A stretch of 38,154 bases of DNA from contig JAPPFW010000064.1 of assembly GCA_028821575.1 (NCBI GenBank), forward strand, positions 1 through 38,154. The letters are read 5' to 3'. The translations under genes and the position numbers were made by a program. The notes beneath the pieces were generated by a model. It saw only the letters and a program-made list of their open reading frames with translations, did not search any database and had not been told where the DNA came from. This DNA comes from a bacterium. Its GTDB lineage: Bacteria > Actinomycetota > Acidimicrobiia > Spongiisociales > Spongiisociaceae. Positions within the stretch are counted from its first letter, which is position 1, and every line of letters begins with the position of its first letter. Below are positions 8,442-17,168 of the stretch, in pieces.

Positions 8442-9385
8442 CACAACAAGCACTCCCTTGCGTAGAGACCGGCCCCGATCACCCCGGCGTGCTCGCCGAG
8501 GGCCGCGCAGACAATGGGGGTCGGTTCCCGGTGATCCGCACCCTCCAATGCCCCTTCGAAAGCCTCCCTGGTCTCGTCGAGGAAGAGATCCCCGGCGCGC
8601 GATACGCCTCCTCCGATCACCACCACCTCGGGATCGAATGCGGCCACCAGCCCGGCGATTCCCAAGCCCAACCACCACGCCATCTCCTTGAGGGACTCGA
8701 GTGCATCGGGATCCCCCTCCATGGCGGCTCGGGTCAGGTGCGGGCCCTCCGGGATGGAACCTTCCGCCAGCTTTGCGACCAACCCGTCCGGTCGCGTGGC
8801 CACCAGGTCCCGGGCCATCTGGTCAAGGCGGCGACCGGACGCGAACGTCTCCCAACATCCCTGCTGGCCGCAGGTGCAGCGTGGTCCTCCCACGTCCACC
8901 GGCATGTGCCCGATCTCTCCCGCGAAAGCGCGCCCCCGGTAGGGCTGGCCATCGATGACCCAGCTACCGCCGATACCAGTACCGAGAGTGATCATGCAGA
9001 CGTGCTGGTAGCCGCGCGCTGCGCCCACCCGTACCTCTGCCAAGCCGGACAAATTCGCATCGTTGTCCACGACAGTGGGCAGACCGAGGCGCTCTTCGAA
9101 GATCTCGCGGAAGCGGACCTCCTTGCCCTCGACATTGGGTCCCCAGACCAATACCCCTTCGTGCGCCTCGACCAATCCGGCTGCTCCGATACCGATCGCC
9201 CTCACGCTCGGTGTCAGCATGGACAAGGCCGCCTCCACTGGAACGCTGTCCATCGCGTCTGCGGTCGCGGGTCGGGGCATCGACCGGAAGCCGACGATAT
9301 TGCCGGCCGCATCCACATGTGCCAAGGCCATCTTGTTCCCACCCAGATCTATGCCGAGGGTGAGATCGGAACCGTGATCCATCAC
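8441..9385 (-). CDS. ROK-family sugar kinase (probable glucokinase)
   Basis: A 314-residue ATP-dependent kinase of the ROK family, probably phosphorylating glucose. It shows the phosphate loop DLGGNK (13-18), catalytic Asp109 in DNDAN, TLGTGIGG (133-140) and the ROK zinc site His160, Cys170, Cys172, Cys177. The start is either GTG at 9385 or the next codon, ATG at 9382. A GAGAAT hexamer 6 nt before the GTG would fit a leaderless transcript. Substrate specificity (glucose, N-acetylmannosamine or other) is not certain. Confidence 0.9.
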   Translation of the reverse strand: MMDHGSDLTLGIDLGGNKMALAHVDAAGNIVGFRSMPRPATADAMDSVPVEAALSMLTPSVRAIGIGAAGLVEAHEGVLVWGPNVEGKEVRFREIFEERLGLPTVVDNDANLSGLAEVRVGAARGYQHVCMITLGTGIGGSWVIDGQPYRGRAFAGEIGHMPVDVGGPRCTCGQQGCWETFASGRRLDQMARDLVATRPDGLVAKLAEGSIPEGPHLTRAAMEGDPDALESLKEMAWWLGLGIAGLVAAFDPEVVVIGGGVSRAGDLFLDETREAFEGALEGADHREPTPIVCAALGEHAGVIGAGLYARECLL

Positions 9386-9552
9386 CGGGCCATTCTCACT
9401 CGCGTGTGTAGCACAGCAAAAAAGGATATGGAGGGGTGGAATGAGTGCGGATCACAGCTGCGCTCCGCCGATCGGACACCGCCGCTCGGCTTACGACCGG
9501 CCTCAAGACCCGCGGCCCTGAACGATTCCGGCACAAACGCGGTCCGGTGCCG

Positions 9553-9588
9553 GAATAAATCTGAGTCTTTAGGCATTAGATTATATGA
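9553..9588 (+). promoter_or_regulatory. AT-rich probable promoter region of hsp20
   Basis: A short AT-rich island in GC-rich DNA, containing AATAAAT and TTAGATTATAT about 60-90 bp before the hsp20 start. It is the most promoter-like stretch of the gap. I see neither a CIRCE element nor a HAIR-type operator, so the heat-shock control type is unknown. Confidence 0.45.
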
Positions 9589-9640
9589 CTGCATCTCAGC
9601 GATCGGCTCGCCGCCCATCGCCGACCAACCCGAGAGAGGT

Positions 9641-10099
9641 ATGAAAATGCACCTAGTACGTACCAGACCGTTCAGACTCGCCCATGATGTGGAGGCTCTG
9701 TTCGGAGCGCTCCCCCGCCCGAGTGGATACCGCTTCGGCTTCCGGGAAGGACGCATCGCCCCGCCCGCCTGGCTACCTGGAGTGGACATCATCGAGTCGG
9801 ACGACTCGCTGACGCTTCGCTACGGGCTGGCCGGGTTCCGGTCGGAGGACTTGGAGGTGACGCTGGACGACAACGTTCTCACCGTCAGGGGCGCACGCTC
9901 GCCCGTTATCCCGGAGGGCGCAGCCTACCGTCTCCAGGAGTTGGTCGAAGGCAACTTCTCCCGCTCGATCCGGGTCGGCCAGGACATCGACTCCGACGAG
10001 GTCGAGGCCACGTTCAGCGGCGGGATCCTGGAGGTCGTGCTCCGGAAACGCCCGGATGTGGCTCCGAGAGCCATCCCGATCGAACCTGCCGGGGACTGA
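9641..10099 (+). CDS. Small heat-shock protein (Hsp20/alpha-crystallin)
   Basis: An ATP-independent holdase of 152 residues. The alpha-crystallin domain spans about 45-140, with GLAGFRSEDLEVTLDDN and the closing FSGGILEVVLRK. The C-terminal IPI motif (RAIPIE) is the I-x-I anchor that lets dimers assemble into oligomers. Two starts are possible: ATG at 9641, or ATG at 9647, which has better spacing (7 nt) from GAGAGG. It is a single-gene unit closed by a strong hairpin at 10181-10211. Confidence 0.93.
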   Translation: MKMHLVRTRPFRLAHDVEALFGALPRPSGYRFGFREGRIAPPAWLPGVDIIESDDSLTLRYGLAGFRSEDLEVTLDDNVLTVRGARSPVIPEGAAYRLQELVEGNFSRSIRVGQDIDSDEVEATFSGGILEVVLRKRPDVAPRAIPIEPAGD

Positions 10100-10180
10100 G
10101 TTCCGGCAGGTCGGCAAGCGGCCGGACAACAAGTGGATAGCATCCGACCCAGCCCTCCTCGCTATCCGTAGTCCGGCATC

Positions 10181-10211
10181 CCCGTTCCGGCGCCGAGCGC
10201 GCCGGAACGGG
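10181..10211. terminator. Strong hairpin between convergent genes
   Basis: A perfect 13-bp inverted repeat (CCCGTTCCGGCGC and its complement) with a 5-nt loop, between hsp20 (plus) and the SRPBCC gene (minus). There is no long U-tract, only GCGCGTCTT on the plus side, but position and stability suit a bidirectional terminator. Confidence 0.7.
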
Positions 10212-10254
10212 CGCGTCTTGAGCTTTCGTTGGTCACGGGGTGGCGGACGCTCGA

Positions 10255-10710
10255 TCAGCGGGCACCTACCGCGGGCGAAATCCCCTGCACCCGCCTTCTA
10301 AGACCCCGCAGCGCAGTTCCCACCAACTGCTTCTCCGCCTGACGCCTCAGGAAACCAGGAATGTCGAAGGACGGGACGACACGCAGCGCGTACACGACCG
10401 AGGTTCCCTCACCGACCGGGTGGAACTCGTACGAGCCCTCAAGGTCCTCGATGTCGGCGCCGGGCTCGGCGGTCCACGACATGGAGCGGGGATACTCGTA
10501 CCGGTACCGCAGGGTGGTAGTCACCTGGCGGATCATCGCATCGATGGTAAGAGTTACCCGGCGGGGCCTGCCGTCCGCGTCTCGTTCGTGGATCTTGACA
10601 TGCCGGATCTCGGTTGCCCATTCGGGATAGGCGCTCAGATCGGCTGCCACATCGAAACAGGCACTCGGTGAGGCATCGATCTCGATGGTTTGAATGGTCG
10701 CCTCCGCCAC
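10255..10710 (-). CDS. SRPBCC / polyketide-cyclase-like lipid-binding protein
   Basis: A 151-residue START-like fold protein. The N-terminus (TIQTIEIDASPSACFDVAAD, then YPEW) and C-terminal helix are typical of the actinobacterial polyketide_cyc2 group, which binds hydrophobic ligands; exact function is unknown. The frame opens upstream to 10845, but the start is set at GTG 10710 by homology and by a GGGAG about 6 nt before it. The upstream part of the open frame is antisense to nothing known and overlaps the cryptic HRDC region. Confidence 0.82.
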   Translation of the reverse strand: MAEATIQTIEIDASPSACFDVAADLSAYPEWATEIRHVKIHERDADGRPRRVTLTIDAMIRQVTTTLRYRYEYPRSMSWTAEPGADIEDLEGSYEFHPVGEGTSVVYALRVVPSFDIPGFLRRQAEKQLVGTALRGLRRRVQGISPAVGAR

Positions 10711-10747
10711 CCTGCTCCCATCCCGACGGTTGCTGTCCCAGAGTAGT

Positions 10748-11020
10748 TCAAAACGATCCCGACGCGTACTGCCCCACCATATGCTTCCGCTCCGGAGGGG
10801 ATCCGGACCCTGAGCGTTCCCGTGCCAACTCGTGGACCCTCTCACCGTAGCGGTCCAGATTGGTCCCGCCGACTCCGTGAGTGTCTGCCAACTCCTCCTC
10901 GGTCCCTGGCCGCGCGGCGGCGATGCCCTCGAGAGAGGGTTCGAGAAGAATTATGTAGGCGGGAACGCCGAGATCCTCCGCTCGTTCTGCTCTCCGGTTT
11001 TCGAGAGCGCCGGATCCTCG
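10748..11020 (-). pseudogene. Cryptic second HRDC domain, in frame after helicase stop
   Basis: The helicase stops with TGA at 11021-11023. Reading on in the same frame gives 90 more codons up to a TGA at 10748-10750. Residues such as DLGVPAYIILLEPSLE, IAAARPGTEEELA and GVGGTNLDRYGE parallel the helicase's own HRDC (GVPAYVVFWDRTLEE, IASTRPRSESELL, GIGPAKLDEYGE). The segment has no plausible start codon before the homology. It is either a remnant cut off by a nonsense mutation, a readthrough extension (TGA is followed by C, a leaky context in E. coli), or a sequencing error. It fills most of the 310-bp gap at 10711-11020. Confidence 0.8.
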
Positions 11021-13612
11021 TCAACCGGCTGCTGGAGAGGCCAGCACCAACTCCAGGACATCCTCACCGTACTCGTCGAGTTTGGCTGGACCGATGCCGC
11101 TTACCTCCAGCAACTCACTCTCCGAGCGGGGACGGGTCGAGGCTATCTCCTCGAGGGTCCGGTCCCAGAACACAACATAAGCGGGGACCCCGCGTTCCCT
11201 CGCGATCTCCAGCCTCCAAGCCTTGAGCTTCGCTAGGAGTTGCTCGTCGACAGGCGCAGCAGGTCGGGACGGGGGATCGACGTTGCGCTTGACAGGGCGC
11301 GCGCGAATCGGGACGGCTGGGACCGGCTCGCCCCTCAGTTCGGCAAGGAACGGCGAGGGCCGGTCGGCATCAGCCACAACCAGAACCCGGTGGCGGCCTC
11401 TCGTCACGGCGACATGGAGCACCCGCCGCTCCTCCTCTAGATCCGCGGACAGAGCGTGGGGCATGAGCCCCTCGTCCACGCCGAACACGACCACCCTATC
11501 CCACTCCATTCCTTTCACCCGGTGGACCGTGGACAGGGTGACTCCGGCAGACGACGGATCCCCCGGTCTCGAGTGGCGGTTCAGCAACGTGCGGAGCCGA
11601 TCCTCGAAGTCCGCGAGTCCGGGGTAGATGGCCGCGGTCCGGCGGAGCGCGACCAGATCGTCGGAGTGAGCAGCCCGGTCGACGCGGGTGCGCCCCCGGT
11701 CCAGCAGGTCGGCCGCGCCGCCCAACCCGACATCGTCGACGAGTTCGTCCAGAACGGCGGCGGACTCCCCTCCGCGGGCAGCCTCCACAACCCGGTCGAT
11801 GTCGTCGATCCACCCGGACCAAGCCTCGGCCTGGCGTCCCTCCAGGCGGCGGGCGAGGCGGGACAGGCTGCTCAGGTTGATCGGAGCCCCGGCGGGCACA
11901 AGTTCGGCCGAGAGACGATTGATCCTCCTGGAAGGGCGGCGGGCCGCTTCCAACAGGTCCTGGCGCCACATCCCGTCCGGGTCCAAGGCCAGCCGGATCC
12001 AGGCCATCGTCGCGCGCATCACGGTCCGGTCCAGCAGACCAGGTGTGATTCGTGAGCTCAGCGGGACACCGGCCAAGTCCAGTCCGGCTAGTACCGGAAG
12101 CAGGGCGGAGTTGACCCGGGCCAGTACCGCTACCCCACCCGGAGAGACGCCTTCGGACAGCCACCCGACGATCCTCGCTGCCACGTCGGCCGTCACGGCC
12201 GGGTCGGGTAACTCAAGGATCTGCAGGGTCCCTGACCGCGGTTTCCCGACCGCGCGAATCGTCTTGGGTATCCGCCGGCGGTTGTTGTCGAGGAGAGCAA
12301 CGGCCGCCTCAACCACCTCGGACGGGGACCGGTAGTTCACTTCCAGGGCGTGCAATGCGGAGCCCGGGAACAAACGATCGAAGCCCAGCAGGAAGGCCGG
12401 ATCGGCGCCGGCGTATCCATAGATGGTCTGATCGTCGTCCCCCACGCCGAAGACGGCCAGGCTCGGCGATGCCAGCAGGCGGATGAGAAGCAGGTAGGCG
12501 GGTGTGAGGTCCTGGAACTCGTCCACCAGGAGGTGACGGCACCGCCGCTGCCACTCGCGCCGGAGATCCGGTCGAGTGAGGAGAGTCTCGATGGCGCCGT
12601 ACACCTGCTCGTCGTAGTCCGCCTCGTCGCGCTCGCTGAGGAGTCGGCGGTAGCCGGCGAGAACCCGGGCGAAGTCGGGGACGTCGTCGCGGTCCTGCTC
12701 GACCTGCTTCGGATCTCGAAGGGCGATCCTTACATCGGAGAGAGCCTCGATGTAGGGGCCGATGATGTCCGTGTTGAGCCGGGGCTTGCGAGGGATCAAG
12801 CGGCGGAGCCTGGTACGCACGCTTCGCTCGTCGAGAAGGTTGACGCCCGGTCGTGCCTCCCGCAGTATCCGCCAACCGAGCGAGTGGATGGTACGGATGT
12901 GAAGGTCCTGGCGCTCGAGCCGGGTCCGCATCTCAGCCGCGGCCCGGTTGTTATAGGCCACAGCCGTCACCAACCAGGGCTCGACACCTCTTCCATCGAC
13001 CAGATGGATCAAGCGGGCGTTGAGCGTCCTGGTCTTGCCCGACCCGGCTGGTGCGATGATCCTCGCCGGCCCGCGGTGATGGTTGACCGCCGCCCGCTGG
13101 TCGTCAGCCAGGTCCTCAGCGGAGTCGACCACGCCCGGGACAAGCGTGAGCCGTCCCGACTCCACGGATTCAGCGTGTATCACCGGGAGGCTGAGCGGAC
13201 CACGTGGTCCACCATCCACCCAGGTCGGGCTGCCCTCGAAGTCGACATCGGCGCGATCGTCGAGCGGCGCCCCGAGAGCAGCAGCCTTCCGTGCCCACCA
13301 CCAGATCGGCTCACCGCTCCGGAGGTCCCAGTTGTTGGCCCACACCAGGAAGTGGAGCCGTTCTCGCAGAAACGTGAAACCCGGTCCGAGCAGCCAAGGT
13401 GGAGACTCCTCGACCTCGGGGCGCCGGAGTTGCCCCTGGTCGACGTCCAACTCCACGATGACCCGCGCGCGCTCAACCCAGGCGCGGTGCAGGATCTCGA
13501 CCGTTTCGGCCAAGCGGTTCTCGTCGTCCAGCAGACCGCTGTCCACCCGCACGCGGACACGACTGGCGAACGGCACCGGATGACCGGGCGGCACCACCAC
13601 CCCGCGGCCCAA
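11021..13612 (-). CDS. UvrD/PcrA-like superfamily 1 DNA helicase with HRDC domain
   Basis: An 863-residue ATP-dependent 3'-5' helicase likely acting in DNA repair. Motifs in order: Walker A APAGSGKT (187-194), VDEFQD (363-368), GDDDQTIY (391-398), NYRS (426-429), STVHRVKGMEWD (694-705) and VAVTRGR (734-740). An HRDC DNA-binding domain lies at 791-857. The first 165 residues before the helicase core match nothing I recognise. The start is a TTG with no ribosome site; in-frame GTG codons just downstream are alternatives. The combination resembles mycobacterial UvrD2, but it has no visible tetracysteine tail. Confidence 0.92.
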   Translation of the reverse strand: MGRGVVVPPGHPVPFASRVRVRVDSGLLDDENRLAETVEILHRAWVERARVIVELDVDQGQLRRPEVEESPPWLLGPGFTFLRERLHFLVWANNWDLRSGEPIWWWARKAAALGAPLDDRADVDFEGSPTWVDGGPRGPLSLPVIHAESVESGRLTLVPGVVDSAEDLADDQRAAVNHHRGPARIIAPAGSGKTRTLNARLIHLVDGRGVEPWLVTAVAYNNRAAAEMRTRLERQDLHIRTIHSLGWRILREARPGVNLLDERSVRTRLRRLIPRKPRLNTDIIGPYIEALSDVRIALRDPKQVEQDRDDVPDFARVLAGYRRLLSERDEADYDEQVYGAIETLLTRPDLRREWQRRCRHLLVDEFQDLTPAYLLLIRLLASPSLAVFGVGDDDQTIYGYAGADPAFLLGFDRLFPGSALHALEVNYRSPSEVVEAAVALLDNNRRRIPKTIRAVGKPRSGTLQILELPDPAVTADVAARIVGWLSEGVSPGGVAVLARVNSALLPVLAGLDLAGVPLSSRITPGLLDRTVMRATMAWIRLALDPDGMWRQDLLEAARRPSRRINRLSAELVPAGAPINLSSLSRLARRLEGRQAEAWSGWIDDIDRVVEAARGGESAAVLDELVDDVGLGGAADLLDRGRTRVDRAAHSDDLVALRRTAAIYPGLADFEDRLRTLLNRHSRPGDPSSAGVTLSTVHRVKGMEWDRVVVFGVDEGLMPHALSADLEEERRVLHVAVTRGRHRVLVVADADRPSPFLAELRGEPVPAVPIRARPVKRNVDPPSRPAAPVDEQLLAKLKAWRLEIARERGVPAYVVFWDRTLEEIASTRPRSESELLEVSGIGPAKLDEYGEDVLELVLASPAAG

Positions 13613-13673
13613 TTGATCGGGTCCGGGGAACGCTCGCCGTCCCGCGCGGCTGTCGCCTTCCGCGGGAGGGCGG

Positions 13674-14432
13674 TCAGGAATGTCTCACCGCCCTGGCCGT
13701 CGCCCGGAAGTAGCCGACATTGCGGCAGATGGTGGTCCCCACCCGCCAGGATTGGGCCTGCGGCTGATGGATATCACCGAAGTAGTGGTAGCGCGGCCGG
13801 TGACTGTGCAAGTAGTCAAGGACAACCGGCGAAGATCTCTCCATGGCACCGGTTATGACATCCCTATGGAGCGGCCCGACAGACGGTGGTACATGCGTGC
13901 AGAGAATGTCCACCTGGCCGAGAGCTTCGAGTTTGGCGGCCATGCTCTCGTGCGACACCTCGCCGCGGGCCCGAGCGGGCGTGGGAACTCCCCCACCCGC
14001 AAAGCCCACCGAATAGCCCTCGATCTCCACCACTTGACCATCGACGAGCCGCACCGTCTCCGAGAGGGAGGCGTCCATCTCTTCGGGCCAGTCAACGTTG
14101 CCAAAGATGACATAGGCATCGGCGCCGATCAGAGCGGTCCGAGCGGCAGCGTACTGGCGGACTACCTCCTCGCGGGTCCGGGCCGCCAACTCCTCGGCGC
14201 GACCGGCGACCGTCCGCTGCCATAGACGCCGGTTCGCTTCCCAGTCTCCGGTGCTGCGGTTGCGGATGAACTCGAGAGCATGGTCGCGGCCGTAGACATC
14301 AGCGGCAATCCCGGCCCCCGTCCTGTAATCGACAAAGTTCAGCAGATCACCCAGAACCAGCAGTGGTTCCCCGAGAGAGGCGACCCGGGACAACTCGGCG
14401 AAGGCCGCATGTACATCGCTCACGATCAGCAC
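13674..14432 (-). CDS. Calcineurin-like metallophosphoesterase
   Basis: A 252-residue two-metal phosphoesterase. All family motifs are visible: SDVH (5-8), GDLLNF (28-33), GNVD (111-114 region), CTHVPP and the final YFGDIHQP. The substrate is not predictable; relatives cleave nucleotides, cAMP-like molecules or phosphoproteins. It starts at GTG with no ribosome site; minus-strand TACCCT lies exactly 7 nt upstream, suggesting a leaderless transcript. It is divergent from ilvD and lies 61 nt before the helicase in the same direction. Confidence 0.88.
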   Translation of the reverse strand: MLIVSDVHAAFAELSRVASLGEPLLVLGDLLNFVDYRTGAGIAADVYGRDHALEFIRNRSTGDWEANRRLWQRTVAGRAEELAARTREEVVRQYAAARTALIGADAYVIFGNVDWPEEMDASLSETVRLVDGQVVEIEGYSVGFAGGGVPTPARARGEVSHESMAAKLEALGQVDILCTHVPPSVGPLHRDVITGAMERSSPVVLDYLHSHRPRYHYFGDIHQPQAQSWRVGTTICRNVGYFRATARAVRHS

Positions 14433-14439
14433 CGCGGGA

Positions 14440-14445
14440 AGGGTA
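14440..14445 (-). promoter_or_regulatory. Candidate -10 for leaderless metallophosphoesterase
   Basis: Minus-strand TACCCT (TANNNT type) followed by 7 nt and the GTG start. It touches the edge of the 7-bp array at 14445. Confidence 0.45.
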
Positions 14446-14472
14446 GTTAGGTGATAGGTGTTTGGTCTTGGG
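14445..14472. repeat. Degenerate 7-bp array, left arm
   Basis: Units AGTTAGG, TGATAGG, TGTTTGG, TCTTGGG, similar to TGTTAGG of the array at 4607-4655. It sits in the divergent gap between the phosphoesterase and ilvD and has a reversed partner at 14541-14568. Confidence 0.65.
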
Positions 14473-14540
14473 CATTAGCGGCCCGCCGGGATGCGGGTGC
14501 CCTCAGTTCCTCTGAGCCACCTCGTCACTTGCTGGTCCGG

Positions 14541-14568
14541 TGCCACATGACACCTAAGATGTACCTAT
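14541..14568. repeat. Degenerate 7-bp array, right arm
   Basis: Units TGCCACA, TGACACC, TAAGATG, TACCTAT run right up to the ilvD ATG. On the minus strand they read ATAGGTA, CATCTTA, GGTGTCA, TGTGGCA, the reverse-oriented counterpart of the left arm. The ilvD -10 candidate lies inside it. Confidence 0.5.
14555..14560 (+). promoter_or_regulatory. Candidate -10 for leaderless ilvD
   Basis: TAAGAT (TANNNT, four of six to TATAAT) lies 6 nt before the ilvD ATG, and there is no Shine-Dalgarno, so transcription probably begins at or next to the start codon. Confidence 0.5.
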
Positions 14569-16249
14569 GTCGCAACCTATGAACCTCGTCAGCAGGCGCA
14601 TCACCCAGGAACGGTCGCAGGGCGGATCCCAGGCGATGCTGTACGCCACCGGCCTCACACCCGCCGATTTGTCGAAGGCCCAGGTCGGGATCGCATCCAT
14701 GTGGTACGAGGGAAACAGCTGCAACATGCACCTGAACGACCTGGCTGCCCTGGTCAAGGAGGGTGTAGATCGGGCCGGACTGGTGGGCTTGCGCTTCAAT
14801 ACGATCGGTGTATCCGACGGCATGTCGATGGGCACCGACGGTATGTCGTTCTCACTCCAGTCCCGTGACTTGATCGCCGACTCCATCGAGACCGTGATGA
14901 GCGCCCAATGGTACGACGCCAACGTCTCGATCCCCGGCTGCGACAAGAACATGCCCGGCTCGGTAATGGCCATGGCCCGGCTGAACCGGCCCGCGCTGAT
15001 GATCTATGGCGGCACCATCCAACCAGGCATCGATCGGCATGGCAGGCCTATCGACATCGTCTCCGCCTTCCAGTCGTACGGGGAGTACATCGCAGGCCGC
15101 ATGGGTGAGGAGGACCGACTCGACGTAGTCCGCAACGCGTGCCCGGGAGCCGGCGCCTGCGGCGGCATGTACACGGCCAACACGATGGCGGTGGCAATCG
15201 AAGCGCTGGGCATGTCCCTGCCCTACAGTTCCTCCACTCCCGCCATGGACGAGGGGAAGGCCACCGAGTGCCTGGCGGCCGGTGCGGCTGTACGCAGGCT
15301 GATGGAGAACGACATCCGGCCGAGCGACATAATGACGCGGGCCGCCTTCGAGAACGCGATGACGGTCACCATGGTGCTCGGGGGCTCCACCAACGCCGTC
15401 CTACACCTCTTGGCCATGGCGCATGCGGCCGAAGTGGATCTGGAGATCGACGACTTCCAAGCCGTGAGCGACCGGACTCCCTACTTGGCCGACCTCAAGC
15501 CCTCCGGCCGCTACGTGATGGCGGATCTGCATGCCGTGGGAGGGACCCCGGCGGTGCTGAGGATGCTGCTCCAGAAGGGTGTGATCGACGGGGACTGCAT
15601 GACGGTGACCGGTCGGACACTGGCCGAGAACCTGGCCGGTCTCCCTGACCTGGCGGACGGGCAAGAGGTGATTGCCTCCTGGGACAACCCGATCAAAGAG
15701 TCCGGGCACATACAGATCCTGCGGGGCAACCTCGCACCCGAGGGCGCCGTGGCGAAGATCACCGGGAAGGAAGGCCTCTCTTTCGCAGGGACGGCACTTC
15801 CCTACGACAGCGAGGAGGCGATGCTGCAGGCTCTGGAACGCAGCGAGATCGGGCCGGGCTCGGTCATCCTCATCCGTTACGAGGGGCCCAAGGGAGGCCC
15901 GGGTATGCCCGAGATGCTCACTCCCACGTCCGCGATCATGGGCGCCGGGTTGGGCCAGGACGTGGCATTGATCACCGATGGCCGGTTCTCAGGAGGGTCC
16001 CACGGATTTATCATGGGACATGTCAGTCCCGAGGCCCAGGAGGGCGGTCCGATCGCGCTGGTGGAACGGGGCGACGAGATATCGATCGACGCTGTGACGC
16101 GCACGATCACCCTTGCAGTCCCGGAAGCGGAGTTGGCTGCCCGACGGGAAGCTTGGACGGAGCCCCCCCTCAAAGCTACCCGCGGTACCCTGGCCAAATA
16201 CATCCGGACCGTGTCATCGGCAAGTTCGGGTTGTGTGACCGACGGTTGA
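14567..16249 (+). CDS. ilvD: Dihydroxy-acid dehydratase (IlvD)
   Basis: Third common step of valine and isoleucine synthesis: dehydrates the dihydroxy acids made by IlvC to 2-keto acids. The 560-residue protein has the iron-sulfur cysteines Cys52 (GNSCNMH), Cys125 ([10 protein letters not shown]) and Cys198 ([10 protein letters not shown]), the set known for the [2Fe-2S] plant/actinobacterial type, plus the C-terminal [11 protein letters not shown] with the catalytic serine. It is 2.7 kb from the rest of the ilv genes and has its own, probably leaderless, promoter. No leader peptide was found here. Confidence 0.97.
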   Translation: MSQPMNLVSRRITQERSQGGSQAMLYATGLTPADLSKAQVGIASMWYEGNSCNMHLNDLAALVKEGVDRAGLVGLRFNTIGVSDGMSMGTDGMSFSLQSRDLIADSIETVMSAQWYDANVSIPGCDKNMPGSVMAMARLNRPALMIYGGTIQPGIDRHGRPIDIVSAFQSYGEYIAGRMGEEDRLDVVRNACPGAGACGGMYTANTMAVAIEALGMSLPYSSSTPAMDEGKATECLAAGAAVRRLMENDIRPSDIMTRAAFENAMTVTMVLGGSTNAVLHLLAMAHAAEVDLEIDDFQAVSDRTPYLADLKPSGRYVMADLHAVGGTPAVLRMLLQKGVIDGDCMTVTGRTLAENLAGLPDLADGQEVIASWDNPIKESGHIQILRGNLAPEGAVAKITGKEGLSFAGTALPYDSEEAMLQALERSEIGPGSVILIRYEGPKGGPGMPEMLTPTSAIMGAGLGQDVALITDGRFSGGSHGFIMGHVSPEAQEGGPIALVERGDEISIDAVTRTITLAVPEAELAARREAWTEPPLKATRGTLAKYIRTVSSASSGCVTDG

Positions 16250-16307
16250 GCCATTGGCTCCCCTCGTCGGGCGACTCCTGGACAGGCCTACTGGACAGAG
16301 GAGGACC

Positions 16308-17162
16308 GTGACGAAATCCAACATCGTGGAGTACTTCGAGAGCGTACTACTGTCCCGCATGAGGCTGTCTTCGCATGTCGTGGTCCCCAACGGCCGCAAG
16401 GTTCGCAGTGTCGTCGCGGCGATGGCCGCCCAGCACACCGGGTGCGCGGTGGTGACCGAAGGCTCCAGGCTTGCCGGGATCTTCACCGAACGCGACATCA
16501 CCAACCACGTGGTGCGGTCACCCGACGTGTGGGGCGCGCCGGTTGACAACTTCATGACGGCCGACCCGATGATGATCGGCCATGACGCCTCGGCCCTCGA
16601 TGCGCTGCGCCTCATGAACGCCCACCGGTTTCGCAACCTGCCGGTGACCGGCGCCGACGGCGACTTGCTCGGCAGCGTCAACCACTACGACCTCATCCGG
16701 CTGGCGGCGGCCTTCCTGGAGTCTCAGAGCGAGTTGGGTCCCGAACTGTCGCCGGAGCACAACCTTCACTTCGTGGACCTCACCGGCCTGGCCGCCCACG
16801 AGCCGCTTCTAGTCACGCCCGACCACTCGCTGGCCCATGCCATCGAAGCCATGATCTCCGCACAGACCGGGCTGGCGTCCGTCGTCAACCACCGCGGCGC
16901 GGTGATCGGCGAGTTGACCGAACACGACGTTTTCCTGAAGGTCGCTTGCCGAGTGGAGGATCTCGTGGATGAGACCGTGGGCGACTGGATGACCGAGCAA
17001 ATCGCCGCTGCAGCTCCCGGTACGTCGATCAGCGACGCGCTGGGCATCATGGCCAAGCTAGGTCATCGCTATCTGGTCCTCATCAGCGAGACAAAACGCG
17101 CCCTGGGCATGGTGACATTCCGGGACATCACCGAGTACTTCGAGATCGTTTGCGCCACCTGA
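16308..17162 (+). CDS. Four-CBS-domain protein
   Basis: A 284-residue protein made of two CBS pairs (about 20-135 and 160-280) and no catalytic domain. The CBS cores are recognisable as GIFTERDITNHVV, LGSVNHYDLIRLA, IGELTEHDVFLKV and LGMVTFRDITEYF. Such modules bind AMP, ATP or S-adenosylmethionine and act as energy or metabolite sensors. The start is GTG 16308 because AGAGGAGG lies 3-4 nt before it; an upstream ATG at 16254 is less likely. It follows ilvD by 58 nt, and a regulatory link is only a guess. Confidence 0.88.
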   Translation: MTKSNIVEYFESVLLSRMRLSSHVVVPNGRKVRSVVAAMAAQHTGCAVVTEGSRLAGIFTERDITNHVVRSPDVWGAPVDNFMTADPMMIGHDASALDALRLMNAHRFRNLPVTGADGDLLGSVNHYDLIRLAAAFLESQSELGPELSPEHNLHFVDLTGLAAHEPLLVTPDHSLAHAIEAMISAQTGLASVVNHRGAVIGELTEHDVFLKVACRVEDLVDETVGDWMTEQIAAAAPGTSISDALGIMAKLGHRYLVLISETKRALGMVTFRDITEYFEIVCAT

Positions 17163-17168
17163 TCCGCA

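Noticed and set aside
8402..9640. Plus-strand open frame leading into hsp20
   Set aside because: It is antisense to the ROK kinase; only the last part from 9641 has alpha-crystallin homology and a ribosome site.
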